Notes: a model not told the origin generated them from the sequence alone. A stretch of 64,000 bases of DNA from an uncultured Clostridia bacterium (GCA_947627135.1 CANQUV010000008.1:21213-85212), one strand, 5' to 3'. Positions 8,520-18,258 are shown, counted from the first letter of the stretch. Made by a program: numbers and translations.

Positions 8520-9665
8520 TTATAATGCTATTAAGGCATTAAAGAGAAGATTAAATATTGCTCCGAAGCTTATTGGCTCTGTTGAACTTATTGCTTTTAC
8601 CTGATAAGAAGCCAGTTTTTCACCGTCGGCAGTATATGTAACATCACCGACTATATCCCCTATTTTTACGGGTGCTTCTATATTTTCATTAAGCGATACT
8701 TTATATTCTATTTTGTTTGCACTTCCCTTTGGAAGTACAAATCCACTCTGTACCTTACACTCTATATCAATGTTCTTATCCATTCCGCCTTTAACTTCTA
8801 TTTGTTTAGGCAATTCATCGGGAGTTGCAAGCTGTTTAAACTGGTAGTTTGCAAAACCGTAGTCAAGAAGTGTTGCAGCATCCTTAAATCTTTCTGTTCC
8901 TGTATTACAACCTAATACAACAGCAACAAGTGACAGTCCGTCACGTTCTGCCGTTGCAGACATACAACAGCCTGCGTCATCGGTTGTTCCTGTTTTTAAT
9001 CCTGTTATACCGTTATAGGTCTTTAACAGTTTATTCGTATTTACTATTTGTGTTTTTCCGCCTCTTAATTCATCCATCCAAATTGAAGTATAATCAAAAA
9101 TTTTCTCGTGCTTTATAAGCTCCGCAGACATTAGCGCTACATCATTTGCCGATGTAACATGACCTTCTTCGTCAAGACCGTTGCAATTTTTGAAAACCGT
9201 ATCGTTCATTCCAAGCTGTTTTGCTCTTTCGTTCATTTTATTTACAAATTCTTCTTCTGTTCCGCAAAGATGCTCTGCAAGTGCAACTGCCGCATCGTTT
9301 GCAGAAGCTACTACCGTTGCTTTGATCATATCGTCAACAGTCATCTGCTCTCCCTCTTCGAGCCAGATATCAGAACCTCCCATGGAAGCCGCTCTGGCAG
9401 ACGCAGTTACTGTTTCGTCATAGTTTATTTTTCCGTCGTCTATTGCCTCCATAACAAGGAGCATTGTCATAACCTTTGTTACAGACGCACATGGTCTTTG
9501 CTCATGAGAATTGTGCTCATAAAGTATCTTTTTGCTTTTAGGCTCCATTAAAACTGCAGACGGAGCAGTAAGTTCTGCTTCACTTAAAGCAGAAGCCTGA
9601 ATACTTGTTGAAGCAAATAAAACCACTAAAACTAATATAAACGAAAAAACTTTTTTAATACACAT
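8520..9665 (-). CDS. D-alanyl-D-alanine carboxypeptidase (serine-type, DacF-like)
   Basis: Trims the terminal D-Ala from peptidoglycan pentapeptides outside the membrane. The 381-residue product starts with a signal peptide (about residues 1-27, ending SIQASA). The three penicillin-binding motifs are present: SVTK at 61-64, SAN at 121-123 and KTG at 224-226. A C-terminal beta-rich domain follows, as in the PBP5/DacF group. I chose the ATG at 9665 because GAGGTG lies 6 nt upstream. That site is buried in a 12-bp hairpin (9672-9699), which suggests expression control. The related PASTA/YARHG gene lies upstream. Confidence 0.93.
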   Translation of the reverse strand: MCIKKVFSFILVLVVLFASTSIQASALSEAELTAPSAVLMEPKSKKILYEHNSHEQRPCASVTKVMTMLLVMEAIDDGKINYDETVTASARAASMGGSDIWLEEGEQMTVDDMIKATVVASANDAAVALAEHLCGTEEEFVNKMNERAKQLGMNDTVFKNCNGLDEEGHVTSANDVALMSAELIKHEKIFDYTSIWMDELRGGKTQIVNTNKLLKTYNGITGLKTGTTDDAGCCMSATAERDGLSLVAVVLGCNTGTERFKDAATLLDYGFANYQFKQLATPDELPKQIEVKGGMDKNIDIECKVQSGFVLPKGSANKIEYKVSLNENIEAPVKIGDIVGDVTYTADGEKLASYQVKAISSTEPISFGAIFNLLFNALIAL

Positions 9666-9699
9666 AAAAAACACCTCGTTCATAAATATGAACAAGGTG
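9666..9699 (-). promoter_or_regulatory. Hairpin occluding the dacF-like ribosome site, terminator-like
   Basis: On the minus strand the 12-nt arms CACCTTGTTCAT (9699-9688) and ATGAACGAGGTG (9683-9672) pair completely (one G-U) around a 4-nt loop. The 3' arm contains the GAGGTG ribosome site, and TTTTTT then runs directly into the ATG at 9665. It could act as an intrinsic terminator/attenuator behind the upstream gene, as a translational lock, or both. Confidence 0.7.
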
Positions 9700-9798
9700 T
9701 TTAAACTATGATAACTTGAATTTTTAAATATTCAATTAAATACGGAGATTTTTGATGATGAACCAATAAAATCAATCTCACATTTATAAAAAATTCTA

Positions 9799-10776
9799 TT
9801 ACAAATTCGGATCAGCATGACCGTAATCGTCTACATATTCTTCCTGTTTAAGAAGATAAGTTACATTTGCCTTTTCAAACTCATTAAAAACGCTCTCGTC
9901 AAAATCTTCAGGTTCAATTGTTCCTCTATACCATGCCTTTGAATAAAAATACCGCTGGAGGTCATCTGAATTAAATTTTCTTCCGTGACGGGCATAAATC
10001 TCATTTCTTGCCAATTCAAGTTCATCTTCAGTTAAGTTCTTTACATCATTATATGTTAAATATTTTGAACTGCTGTCTGCAATTATATAGTCGGAAGAAT
10101 TTGCTGAACTTCCCCTTGAAGAAGATGAACGGGATGATGAGCCGGATGAACCGGAAGAATTACCTGATGAAACAGTAGGGAGCAAAGAGGATTTTGCATT
10201 CTCTTTTCCCTTTGATAAAACAAGTTTAACCTCTGTTCCCTCTTTAACCTCAGTTCCCGGATCAGGTGTTTGCCTGATAACGCAGTTTTCAGATACATTA
10301 TCGCTGTATTCAGAGGTATATGTTACCTTTAAATTAACATTACTTAATCTTTGAAGAGCTAAATTATAATCGTAGCCTGCAACTGCGGGAACAGCAACTG
10401 TTTTTTCCGTTACTTTTTCTGTTGTTTCCTGGGAAACGGTTGTTTCTTCTTTTGTTCCTCCCAAAAAATCAAACTTCATTCCGCTTCCAAAAACAAGATA
10501 AGCTATTATTCCTAAAAGTCCTATAATTATAAGTGAAAATACTACAATTATAATTGCTTTAGACTTTTTGGCGTGTCCTTCCTTTTTTAATTCATTTTTA
10601 GTTACAATATCCTCGTAAAACTCTGTTTGGGTTTTATCCTTTTCATAATCGTCACTATAATTATCAGGATTTTTACTTTGAAAATCCTGTATGTTTTGCT
10701 TAGATAAATTTGCACCGCATTTAGTACAAAACTTTGAATTTCCTTTATTCTCGTTTCCGCAATATGGACATTTCAT
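9799..10776 (-). CDS. Membrane protein with zinc ribbon, PASTA and YARHG domains
   Basis: The order of parts is clear: an N-terminal zinc ribbon (cysteines 3, 6, 17, 20), a charged linker, one membrane helix near residues 73-95, a PASTA-like domain about 128-192 (TPDPGTEVKEGTEVKLVLSK), a Ser/Gly-rich spacer about 195-228, and a C-terminal YARHG domain (LARNEIYARHGRKF). PASTA and YARHG domains are typically outside the cell and PASTA binds peptidoglycan fragments, so a cell-wall sensing or assembly role is plausible. It lies 18 nt after nadC but next to a DD-carboxypeptidase gene, which fits the wall role better. Confidence 0.75.
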   Translation of the reverse strand: MKCPYCGNENKGNSKFCTKCGANLSKQNIQDFQSKNPDNYSDDYEKDKTQTEFYEDIVTKNELKKEGHAKKSKAIIIVVFSLIIIGLLGIIAYLVFGSGMKFDFLGGTKEETTVSQETTEKVTEKTVAVPAVAGYDYNLALQRLSNVNLKVTYTSEYSDNVSENCVIRQTPDPGTEVKEGTEVKLVLSKGKENAKSSLLPTVSSGNSSGSSGSSSRSSSSRGSSANSSDYIIADSSSKYLTYNDVKNLTEDELELARNEIYARHGRKFNSDDLQRYFYSKAWYRGTIEPEDFDESVFNEFEKANVTYLLKQEEYVDDYGHADPNL

Positions 10777-10794
10777 AACCGGACACCTCCATGA

Positions 10795-11634
10795 TTATTT
10801 TAAAATTTTCAGAGAAATATCAAAAGCCTTTACAGAATGTGTCAACGCTCCGATAGAAATAATGTCAACACCGGTTTCTGCAACTTCTCTTAATGTATCG
10901 TTTGTAATTCCTCCGCTTGCTTCAAGAAGAGCATGTCCGTTTGTGATCTTTACAGCCTCTTTCATAAGCGCCGGACTCATATTATCAAGCATAATAACAT
11001 CAACTTTTGCATCAAGTGCTTGCTTCAATTCATCCAGATTTCTTACCTCAAGCTCAATTTTAGTCATGTGTCCCAGCTTTTTCTTTAAGGTTTTTACTGC
11101 GTTTTCAATTCCGCCTCCTGCGTCAACATGATTGTCCTTGAGCATCGCAGCGTCTGATAAATTGTAGCGGTGGTTTTTTCCTCCGCCGACAGTTACCGCA
11201 TATTTTTGAATAGGGCGAAGTCCCGGCAGTGTTTTTCTTGTATCTGCAATTGAAGCATTCGTCCCTTCAACAATTTTAACCGCTTCATTTGTAACGGTAG
11301 CTATTCCGCTTAAATGCTGAATTAAGTTTAATGCTGTTCTTTCGCCTTTTAGTATTGTTCTGGTTTTTCCGTAAACCTTTGCAAAAACTTCTCCATTTTT
11401 AATATAGTCGCCGTCCTTTTTATATGCTTCATATTTAAAATCAGGCTGTAAAATTTCAAATACTCTAAGCGCTATTTCAAGTCCGCATAAAATACCGTCA
11501 GCTTTTGCAAGAAACTGCGCAGTTCCTTCCTGTTCTTCAGGAATTAAATAATCTGTTGTTGTATCAATATAGTTAATATCCTCAAGCAACGCTTTTTTTA
11601 TAAGTTCGTCAACATAAATCTGATTTAATATCAT
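10795..11634 (-). CDS. nadC: Nicotinate-nucleotide pyrophosphorylase (carboxylating)
   Basis: Converts quinolinate and PRPP to nicotinate mononucleotide in NAD synthesis. The 279-residue length is typical. Recognisable pieces are the N-terminal LEDINYIDTTTDYLIP, the central GIATVTNEAV, ADTRKTLPGLRPIQKYAV (substrate-binding) and the C-terminal LLEASGGITNDTLREVAETG. The start overlaps the nadB stop as ATGA, indicating translational coupling. Confidence 0.97.
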   Translation of the reverse strand: MILNQIYVDELIKKALLEDINYIDTTTDYLIPEEQEGTAQFLAKADGILCGLEIALRVFEILQPDFKYEAYKKDGDYIKNGEVFAKVYGKTRTILKGERTALNLIQHLSGIATVTNEAVKIVEGTNASIADTRKTLPGLRPIQKYAVTVGGGKNHRYNLSDAAMLKDNHVDAGGGIENAVKTLKKKLGHMTKIELEVRNLDELKQALDAKVDVIMLDNMSPALMKEAVKITNGHALLEASGGITNDTLREVAETGVDIISIGALTHSVKAFDISLKILK

Positions 11635-13100
11635 AAGTTTATTCCCTCTCTGACTTCATCAAGAATTATTCCCGCAACTATCGCCAGACTTCTTGCTTCT
11701 ACATAATCTGAATTTATTTTATACTTTTCCGATACAAGTTCGTTAATTATTTTATCAACTTCCTTATAGCTTTCGTCAGCTCTGTCAAGCTTTGGTATTA
11801 CAAAATATGTATCCTGCATGATTTCTCTTATTCTTGTTCTTATACCTGTCGGTACAGGTTTTCCGTTAATGTCTATCTCGCAGGGAAGTTTTCCCAAGGG
11901 TAGTCTGCCGTTTTTCTTTATATGTTCCATAATATCCTGGGCGGCACTTCTTGAAAAAACAAGAGCCTCCAGCAAAGAATTGCTTGCCAGTCTGTTTGCT
12001 CCGTGAACCCCCGTATGCGAACATTCTCCTGCGGCATAAAGTCCCTCAACAGAAGTTCTGGCATTCAAATCTACATTTATTCCGCCCATAAGATAATGCT
12101 GACATGGAAAAACAGGAATTTTATCCTTTGTAATATCTACTCCCTCTTCAAGACATCTGCTGTATATCATAGGAAAACGCTCTTTTAAAAAATTCGAATC
12201 CTTTTGAGTTATATCAAGATAAAAGTTCTCACTGTCTGTTTTTCTTGCTTCAAGCATTATTGCGTTTGACACTACATCTCTGGGAGCAAGCTCGCCTCTT
12301 TCGTCGTAATTAAAAGCAAATCTCTCGCCTTTACAGTTTAGCAAAACCGCTCCCTCACCTCTTACTGCTTCGCTTATGAGAAAACGTTCTCTGTTTTTTT
12401 CCGCTGCAAAGGCAGTAGGATGAAACTGTACTCTTGACAGATGTTTTATTTTTGCACCCAACATATACGCAAATGCAATACCGTCACCTGTTGCAATTGC
12501 GGAATTTGTAGTATATTTATATACTCTGCCGATACCGCCTGTACAAATAATGCAAAAACTGCTTCCAACCTGATAATTTTTCCCGTCTTTTAAAAGGCAG
12601 ATACAAAATCCGTTTTCCACCTTTTCAATTGCATAAACAAGAGAGTTATTGCAAATTGTAACATTAGGCTTTTTTTGAACAATGCTTAAAAGCTTATCAA
12701 CAATTTCTTTTCCGGTAGAATCCTTATGATGAACAATTCTATGACGTGAATGTCCTGCCTCAAGAGTTTTAGACAACTTGCCATTCTGTTCCTTGTCAAA
12801 ATCCACGCCCATTTCTTTAAGCTTAATAACATCTTCGGGTCCCTCTGTAACAAGCTTTTCCACCGCAGAAAGGTTATTTTTATATTTACCTGCAATTAAA
12901 GTATCAGCAATATGAAGTTTGTAATTATCGTTATTTTTATCAAGCACAGCTGCAACACCGCCTTGTGCCAACGAACTGTTTGAAAGGGTAAGTTCTCTTT
13001 TTGAGAGAAGCAAAACCTTGTATTCTTCAGAAAACTGAAGTGCCGCATAAAGACCAGCAACACCAGTTCCTACAATTACCACATCATATTGATTATTCAT
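11631..13100 (-). CDS. nadB: L-aspartate oxidase
   Basis: A flavoprotein that oxidises L-aspartate to iminoaspartate, the first step of de novo NAD synthesis. The 489-residue protein has the FAD-binding start VVIVGTGVAGLYAALQF, the succinate-dehydrogenase-like segment LAQGGVAAVLD, the RVQFHPTAF active-site stretch and the late flavin motif GLYAAGECSHTGVHGANRL. Length is slightly below the E. coli protein. It forms an operon with nadC. The partner quinolinate synthase gene nadA is not in this window. Confidence 0.96.
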   Translation of the reverse strand: MNNQYDVVIVGTGVAGLYAALQFSEEYKVLLLSKRELTLSNSSLAQGGVAAVLDKNNDNYKLHIADTLIAGKYKNNLSAVEKLVTEGPEDVIKLKEMGVDFDKEQNGKLSKTLEAGHSRHRIVHHKDSTGKEIVDKLLSIVQKKPNVTICNNSLVYAIEKVENGFCICLLKDGKNYQVGSSFCIICTGGIGRVYKYTTNSAIATGDGIAFAYMLGAKIKHLSRVQFHPTAFAAEKNRERFLISEAVRGEGAVLLNCKGERFAFNYDERGELAPRDVVSNAIMLEARKTDSENFYLDITQKDSNFLKERFPMIYSRCLEEGVDITKDKIPVFPCQHYLMGGINVDLNARTSVEGLYAAGECSHTGVHGANRLASNSLLEALVFSRSAAQDIMEHIKKNGRLPLGKLPCEIDINGKPVPTGIRTRIREIMQDTYFVIPKLDRADESYKEVDKIINELVSEKYKINSDYVEARSLAIVAGIILDEVREGINL

Positions 13101-13146
13101 AATAAAAACCTCTGTTTTATTTTAGTTTACAAAACTATTCTTTTAT

Positions 13147-13176
13147 ATTATACTACAAACAGACTTTAACTTTCAA
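13147..13176 (-). promoter_or_regulatory. Promoter for nadB-nadC
   Basis: On the minus strand TTGAAA (13176-13171), an 18-bp spacer and TATAAT (13152-13147) lie about 45 nt before nadB. hflX starts divergently about 75 nt on the other side. Confidence 0.65.
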
Positions 13177-13251
13177 CATTTTTCCTAATAAAACAGATGT
13201 TTTTTAGAAATTTAGCAAAATTTATAATAATTTTTTGTATAGGAGAACAAA

Positions 13252-14496
13252 ATGGACTTAAAAAGCAACGAAAAAAAAATAACAAGAGCTTTGTTAGTAA
13301 GCGTAGATACCGGTGATTTCGATGCTGAAGCGTCACTTGCAGAACTTTTTGAACTTGTGGAAAGTGCAGGAGCAGAGCCTGTTTTCAGTGTTTGTCAAAA
13401 GCTTCAGAAACCGGAAACCGCAACTTATGTAGGTTCAGGAAAGCTAATTGAAATAACGGAGCTATGTAAAACACAAGAAATTGATTTGATAATATTTGAC
13501 TGTGAACTGACTCCCTCCCAGATCAACAATATTGAAGAAGCAACCGATGTTCGTGTTATTGACAGAACAATGCTTATTCTTGATATTTTTGCACTCAGGG
13601 CAAAATCAAAGGAAGGCAAGGTACAGGTTGAGCTTGCCCAGCTAAAATATCTTTTGCCCAGACTTACAGGAAAAGGCATAGCAATGTCAAGATTAGGAGG
13701 AGGAATAGGAACAAGAGGACCGGGTGAAACAAAGCTTGAAACAGACCGCAGACATATAAGAAGAAGAATGGAAACTCTAAAAAAGCAGCTTGCAGACTTG
13801 GAAAAGCACAGGAATCAACTGCGTTCACGCAGAGAAAAGGACGGAATTATCACAGTAGCGATAGTGGGATATACAAACGCAGGGAAAAGCACATTAATGA
13901 ACCTTTTGACAGACGCAGGTGTTCTTGCGCAGGATAAGCTGTTTGCAACTTTAGACCCCACCTCAAGAGCATTGAAATTGCCCGAGGGCAATACAGTTAT
14001 GCTTATAGATACGGTAGGGCTTATAAGAAGACTTCCCCACAATTTAGTAGAAGCCTTTAAATCAACTCTTGAAGAAGCGGCACAGTCTGATGTAATTCTG
14101 AATGTATGCGACGCAAGCAGTGAAGAGGCACGAATTCATATACAAGTAACAAGAGACTTGCTTTATGAACTTGGCTGCGGAGATACTCCCGTTATCACCG
14201 TACTTAATAAATGTGACCTTTTATCGGAAGAACTTAAAGTACCCGACGGCAATTACGTTCAGATAAGTGCAAAATACAACAAAGGAATTGATAAGCTGTT
14301 AAAAACAATTGAAGAAAATCTGCCTGTTAAAATGAAGCGAGGAAATTTTCTGATTCCGTTTTCAATGGGCGGTCTTTCCTCAGAGATCCGAAAAAACGGA
14401 ACTGTTTTTTCAGAAAAATATGTAAACGAGGGAATCAAAACAGATGCGCTCGTTGATATAAGAACTTATGAAAAAATAAAAAAATTTAAAGTTTAA
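13252..14496 (+). CDS. hflX: Ribosome-associated GTPase HflX
   Basis: HflX binds 50S subunits and splits stalled ribosomes. The 414-residue protein has the HflX-specific N-terminal domain with the glycine-rich GGGIGTRGPGETKLE at about 149-163, a long arginine-rich helix, then the G domain with P-loop GYTNAGKS at 206-213, DTVG (G3) and NKCD (G4). An AGGAG site precedes the ATG. A terminator follows, so it is probably monocistronic. Confidence 0.96.
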   Translation: MDLKSNEKKITRALLVSVDTGDFDAEASLAELFELVESAGAEPVFSVCQKLQKPETATYVGSGKLIEITELCKTQEIDLIIFDCELTPSQINNIEEATDVRVIDRTMLILDIFALRAKSKEGKVQVELAQLKYLLPRLTGKGIAMSRLGGGIGTRGPGETKLETDRRHIRRRMETLKKQLADLEKHRNQLRSRREKDGIITVAIVGYTNAGKSTLMNLLTDAGVLAQDKLFATLDPTSRALKLPEGNTVMLIDTVGLIRRLPHNLVEAFKSTLEEAAQSDVILNVCDASSEEARIHIQVTRDLLYELGCGDTPVITVLNKCDLLSEELKVPDGNYVQISAKYNKGIDKLLKTIEENLPVKMKRGNFLIPFSMGGLSSEIRKNGTVFSEKYVNEGIKTDALVDIRTYEKIKKFKV

Positions 14497-14502
14497 AAGA
14501 TT

Positions 14503-14551
14503 ATCAAGGTATGGGTAAATGACGGTTATAAAGCCATATCTTGATATTTTA
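14503..14551 (+). terminator. Terminator after hflX
   Basis: ATCAAGGTATGG (14503-14514) and CCATATCTTGAT (14534-14545) form a 12-bp stem with one G-U pair, followed by ATTTTATT. The T-run is weak. Confidence 0.6.
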
Positions 14552-14604
14552 TTATATAAGTAGTATAATTAGAATAATATGTAAATATTACGGAGGCGCT
14601 TCTT

Positions 14605-14793
14605 GTGGATATAAAAGTCGGCGATATTCTTGAAATGAAAAAACCTCATCCCTGCAAATGTAAAACATTTCTTGTATTAAGAGTAGGAATGGATTTTAAA
14701 CTTCAATGTGAAAATTGTAAGCACCAGTTTATGATTCCAAGAAACAAAGCAGAAAAAAACATAAAAAAGATCATCTCTAAAAAAGAAGATTAA
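14605..14793 (+). CDS. DUF951 family small protein
   Basis: A 62-residue protein starting at a GTG with GGAGG 9 nt upstream. The pattern VGDILEMKKPHPC near the start, then a CxC (18-20) and a later CENC pair, matches the short DUF951 proteins of Firmicutes, which have an OB/SH3-like or zinc-ribbon appearance. Two CxC/CxxC pairs suggest metal binding. The function is not known. The gene lies 90 nt before prfA. Confidence 0.75.
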   Translation: MDIKVGDILEMKKPHPCKCKTFLVLRVGMDFKLQCENCKHQFMIPRNKAEKNIKKIISKKED

Positions 14794-14884
14794 TATACTT
14801 ATCGCCAATAGGAAGTCAAAAAAGGTTTTAAAACAAGTTTTGTCTATTCTATTTAAAATCAGTATAAAGTAAAGGAAGATATAT

Positions 14885-15961
14885 TTGTTTGAAAGAATTG
14901 AGATTTTCGATAAACGGTACAGCGAATTAAATACAAAGCTTTATGACCCGTCAGTTGCGGCAAATGCCGATGAATTTCAAAAAATCATGAAAGAAATCAA
15001 AGGAATCGAACCGATAGTTATAAAATACAGAGAATATAAAAAAGCTTTGAAAACAGAACAGGAGTCCCTTGAAATTTTAGAGGATTCATCATCTGATGAA
15101 GAATTTAAAAAAATGGCACAAGCTGAACTTGACGAAGCAAAAAATCAGATAGAAAGCCTTTCTGATGAACTTAAAATACTTCTACTTCCAAAAGATCCTA
15201 ACGACGAAAAGAATGTAATAATAGAAATCAGAGGCGGAGCCGGCGGAGAAGAAGCCGCACTTTTCTGTTCCGTACTTTTCAGAATGTACAGTATGTATGC
15301 AGAAAGAAAAGGCTTTAAAACAGATGTTGTAAACACAAACGAAACTGAGCTGGGCGGATACAAGGAAATCTCATTTATGATAGAGGGTGAAGGTGCCTAT
15401 TCCCTGTTAAAATACGAAAGCGGCGTTCACCGCGTTCAGCGTGTCCCCGAAACAGAAAGTCAGGGCAGGATACACACCTCTACCGTTACGGTTGCAGTTT
15501 TGCCTGAAGCAGATGATGTTGAACTGGAAATAAATCCTGCCGATTTAAAAATTGATACTTTCCGAAGCAGCGGTGCAGGCGGTCAGCATATTAACAAAAC
15601 CTCATCTGCAATCAGAATCACCCATATTCCAACAGGTACTGTCGTAGAATGTCAGGATGAAAGAAGTCAGCATAAAAATAAAGATAAAGCCTTAAAGGTT
15701 TTAAAAAGCAGACTTTTGGATGCAAAGGTTGTAGAACAGCAGGACGCTATCGCTTCTGAAAGAAAATCCCAAGTGGGAACAGGCGACCGAAGTGAAAGAA
15801 TAAGAACATATAACTATCCGCAAAGCAGAGTTACAGACCACAGAATAGGTCTTACCCTATATAAGCTGGAGGAAGTGTTAAACGGTGATTTAGATCAGGT
15901 TATCGACCCGCTGATCGCCGCAGACAGAGCCCAAAAGCTAAAGGAAAGTATGGAAGAATAA
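14885..15961 (+). CDS. prfA: Peptide chain release factor 1
   Basis: RF1 ends translation at UAA and UAG. The 358-residue protein has the universal GGQ motif in [17 protein letters not shown] and the codon-reading PxT element as PET in [16 protein letters not shown], the form common in Firmicutes (P-A/V-T elsewhere). Translation starts at a TTG with AAGGAAG upstream. No prmC, the gene for GGQ methylation that is often adjacent, is found here; tsaC follows after 3 nt. Confidence 0.97.
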   Translation: MFERIEIFDKRYSELNTKLYDPSVAANADEFQKIMKEIKGIEPIVIKYREYKKALKTEQESLEILEDSSSDEEFKKMAQAELDEAKNQIESLSDELKILLLPKDPNDEKNVIIEIRGGAGGEEAALFCSVLFRMYSMYAERKGFKTDVVNTNETELGGYKEISFMIEGEGAYSLLKYESGVHRVQRVPETESQGRIHTSTVTVAVLPEADDVELEINPADLKIDTFRSSGAGGQHINKTSSAIRITHIPTGTVVECQDERSQHKNKDKALKVLKSRLLDAKVVEQQDAIASERKSQVGTGDRSERIRTYNYPQSRVTDHRIGLTLYKLEEVLNGDLDQVIDPLIAADRAQKLKESMEE

Positions 15962-15964
15962 AAT

Positions 15965-16999
15965 ATGAAAACCTTACTTTTAAAAGACAATGAACAGGAT
16001 ATTATAAAAGCTGCCGAAATATTAAAAGCCGGCGGCCTTGTAGGTATGCCTACGGAAACGGTTTACGGATTAGCGGCAAATGCATTAAATCCAAATGCCG
16101 TTGCAAATATTTTTAAAGCAAAAGGCAGACCAATGGATAATCCTCTTATTGTCCATATCAGCAGTTTTGAAGATATTAAAAAATTCGGACTTGCCTCAGA
16201 AATACCTGCTAAAGCAAAGCTTTTGGCTGAAAATTTCTGGCCGGGTCCATTAACCGTTATTTTAAAAAAAGGCAGTATAATTCCTGATGAAGTAAGCGCA
16301 GGACTTGACACGGTTGCCATAAGATACCCAAGTCATAAAATTGCAAACAAACTTATTAAAGCTGCTGATTTGCCGTTAGCCGCACCGTCTGCTAATTTAT
16401 CAGGCAGTCCGAGTCCAACAACGGCACAGCATGTTGTAAATGATTTAAACGGAAAAATAGACGCTGTAATCGACGGCGGCACAAGCGATGTAGGACTTGA
16501 AAGTACCGTAATCACTCTTGCACAAAATCCGCCAAAGCTTTTAAGACCGGGCGGAGTTACACTTGAAATGCTTGAAAACGTTATAGGAAAAGTTTTGGTT
16601 GACAACGCTGTTTTAAATAAACTTGAAGATAATGTAACCCCTGCAAGTCCGGGAATGAAGTATAAACATTATGCTCCTAAGGCAAATGTAATAATTTTAA
16701 AAGCAGGCGATAATGCATTTATTGATTTTATTAATTTAAATAAATCACAGGAAGTTGCCGCCATTTGCTATGATGAAGATATGGAAAAACTCAATGTTAA
16801 AACATTTTCTTTAGGCAAAAAGGGAGATTCAGCAAAACATGCTCATAATCTTTTTGAAATTTTAAGAGAAATAGATGTAAACAAAAACATAAAAACAGTT
16901 TACAGCAGATGTCCTGAAATCAAGGGTGTAGGAATGGCTGTTTATAACCGACTGATCAGAGCGGCAGGATTTGAGGTAAAAGATCTTGAGAAATTATAA
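15965..16999 (+). CDS. Threonylcarbamoyl-AMP synthase (Sua5/YwlC type)
   Basis: Makes threonylcarbamoyl-AMP from threonine, bicarbonate and ATP for the t6A37 modification of ANN-decoding tRNAs. The 344-residue protein has the YrdC core (GLVGMPTETVYGLAANA, KAKGRPMDNPLIVHI, PSANLSGSPSPT) in residues 1-205 and the extra C-terminal Sua5 domain after the linker PASPGMKYKHYAPKA. It is in an operon with prfA, and coaE overlaps its 3' end by 14 bp. Confidence 0.95.
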   Translation: MKTLLLKDNEQDIIKAAEILKAGGLVGMPTETVYGLAANALNPNAVANIFKAKGRPMDNPLIVHISSFEDIKKFGLASEIPAKAKLLAENFWPGPLTVILKKGSIIPDEVSAGLDTVAIRYPSHKIANKLIKAADLPLAAPSANLSGSPSPTTAQHVVNDLNGKIDAVIDGGTSDVGLESTVITLAQNPPKLLRPGGVTLEMLENVIGKVLVDNAVLNKLEDNVTPASPGMKYKHYAPKANVIILKAGDNAFIDFINLNKSQEVAAICYDEDMEKLNVKTFSLGKKGDSAKHAHNLFEILREIDVNKNIKTVYSRCPEIKGVGMAVYNRLIRAAGFEVKDLEKL

Positions 17000-17585
17000 A
17001 ATAATAGGTTTAACAGGACCTACCGGTTCAGGAAAAAGTGAAGCAGCAAATTTTTTTGAACAAAACGGATATAAAATAATTGACGCTGATAAAATTGCAA
17101 GAGAAGTTACATTAAAGGGAAGTCCCTGCCTTAAAACTCTTACAGCCGTTTTCGGAAAAGAAATTTTAAATAAAGATAATACTTTAAACAGAAAAGCTTT
17201 GGCAAGTATTGCTTTTTCCAACAAGAAAAACACAAGTCTTTTAAATGATATTACCCACCCATTTGTATATTTAAAGGTTATGAAAATCGCCAATGAATAT
17301 ATATCAAAGGGAAACACTAAAATTATATATGATGCTCCTTTACTTTTTGAGAGTAACGGTGAACTTTTGTGCGACTATGTTATTTCAATTTTATGCTCAA
17401 AAGAAAAGCGTGTTGAAAGAATTATAAACCGAGATAATATATCATTAGAACAGGCATATTTAAGAATAAATACACAACATTCTGATGACTTTTATAAAAA
17501 CAAATCTGATTTTTGCATTTATAATAATTCTGATTTAGAAAATTTATACAATAATGCCCGTAAAATTCTTAATGAAATAAAATAA
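16986..17585 (+). CDS. coaE: Dephospho-CoA kinase
   Basis: Last step of coenzyme A synthesis. The 199-residue protein begins with the P-loop IGLTGPTGSGKSEAANFF (GPTGSGKS at 11-18) and has the CoaE elements DADKIAREV and DAPLLFES. Translation appears to begin at a TTG at 16986 inside the end of the tsaC-type gene, a 14-bp overlap. The reading frame before the P-loop allows no better start. Confidence 0.93.
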   Translation: MRNYKIIGLTGPTGSGKSEAANFFEQNGYKIIDADKIAREVTLKGSPCLKTLTAVFGKEILNKDNTLNRKALASIAFSNKKNTSLLNDITHPFVYLKVMKIANEYISKGNTKIIYDAPLLFESNGELLCDYVISILCSKEKRVERIINRDNISLEQAYLRINTQHSDDFYKNKSDFCIYNNSDLENLYNNARKILNEIK

Positions 17586-17600
17586 TTCAGGAGGTGCTTT

Positions 17601-18218
17601 GTGACAACTGTCAGAAAACCCCGCAAAAGAAGTGAAGGATTAAGTATATTTTTAAAAATTATTTATTTTATTCTTGCAATTTTAGTATCTGCCTTTTTAA
17701 TTTGGGGGTCAATTCAGCTTCTTTCAGGGACAAAAGAAAAGGTAATAGATTCAATGTATCCTCTTAAATATGAGGAATATGTAGATAAAGCAGCTTCTGA
17801 TTATAATATGGATAAAGCATTGATTTACGGTGTTATAAGAACCGAGAGCGGTTTTAATCCTGACGCAGAATCCACTGCCGGTGCAAGAGGTCTTATGCAG
17901 ATAATGCCGGAATCTTTTCAATGGCTGCAAACCCTACGGGGAGTTGAGGGGCAATACACCTCAAACGACCTCTATAACCCTGAAATAAATATAGATTACG
18001 GTGTATATCTTCTGAAATATTTTTATGACAGATACGGTACAGAACAAACAGCAGTTGCAGCATACAACGCAGGATTTGTAGTAGGCGACTGGTTGTCAAA
18101 TCCTGAATACAGCGCCGATGGTGTTGTACTTGATTACATACCTTATCCTGAAACCTCTGCTTATGTTGACAAGGTATTATCTGCAAAAGATAAGTATAAT
18201 GAACTTTATTTTAATTAA
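17601..18218 (+). CDS. Membrane-anchored lytic transglycosylase (SLT domain)
   Basis: Cleaves peptidoglycan glycan strands outside the membrane. A GTG start follows GGAGGTG. The 205-residue protein has a basic N-terminus, one membrane helix at about 17-40, then a family-1 transglycosylase domain with the catalytic glutamate at about residue 82 in IRTESGF, followed by AGARGLMQIMP and AVAAYNAG. The length fits the compact Slt70-type domain of Firmicutes. It follows coaE by 15 nt. Confidence 0.92.
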   Translation: MTTVRKPRKRSEGLSIFLKIIYFILAILVSAFLIWGSIQLLSGTKEKVIDSMYPLKYEEYVDKAASDYNMDKALIYGVIRTESGFNPDAESTAGARGLMQIMPESFQWLQTLRGVEGQYTSNDLYNPEINIDYGVYLLKYFYDRYGTEQTAVAAYNAGFVVGDWLSNPEYSADGVVLDYIPYPETSAYVDKVLSAKDKYNELYFN

Positions 18219-18258
18219 AATAACTTTATATAAATTTAAATTTGGAGGATAAATAATT

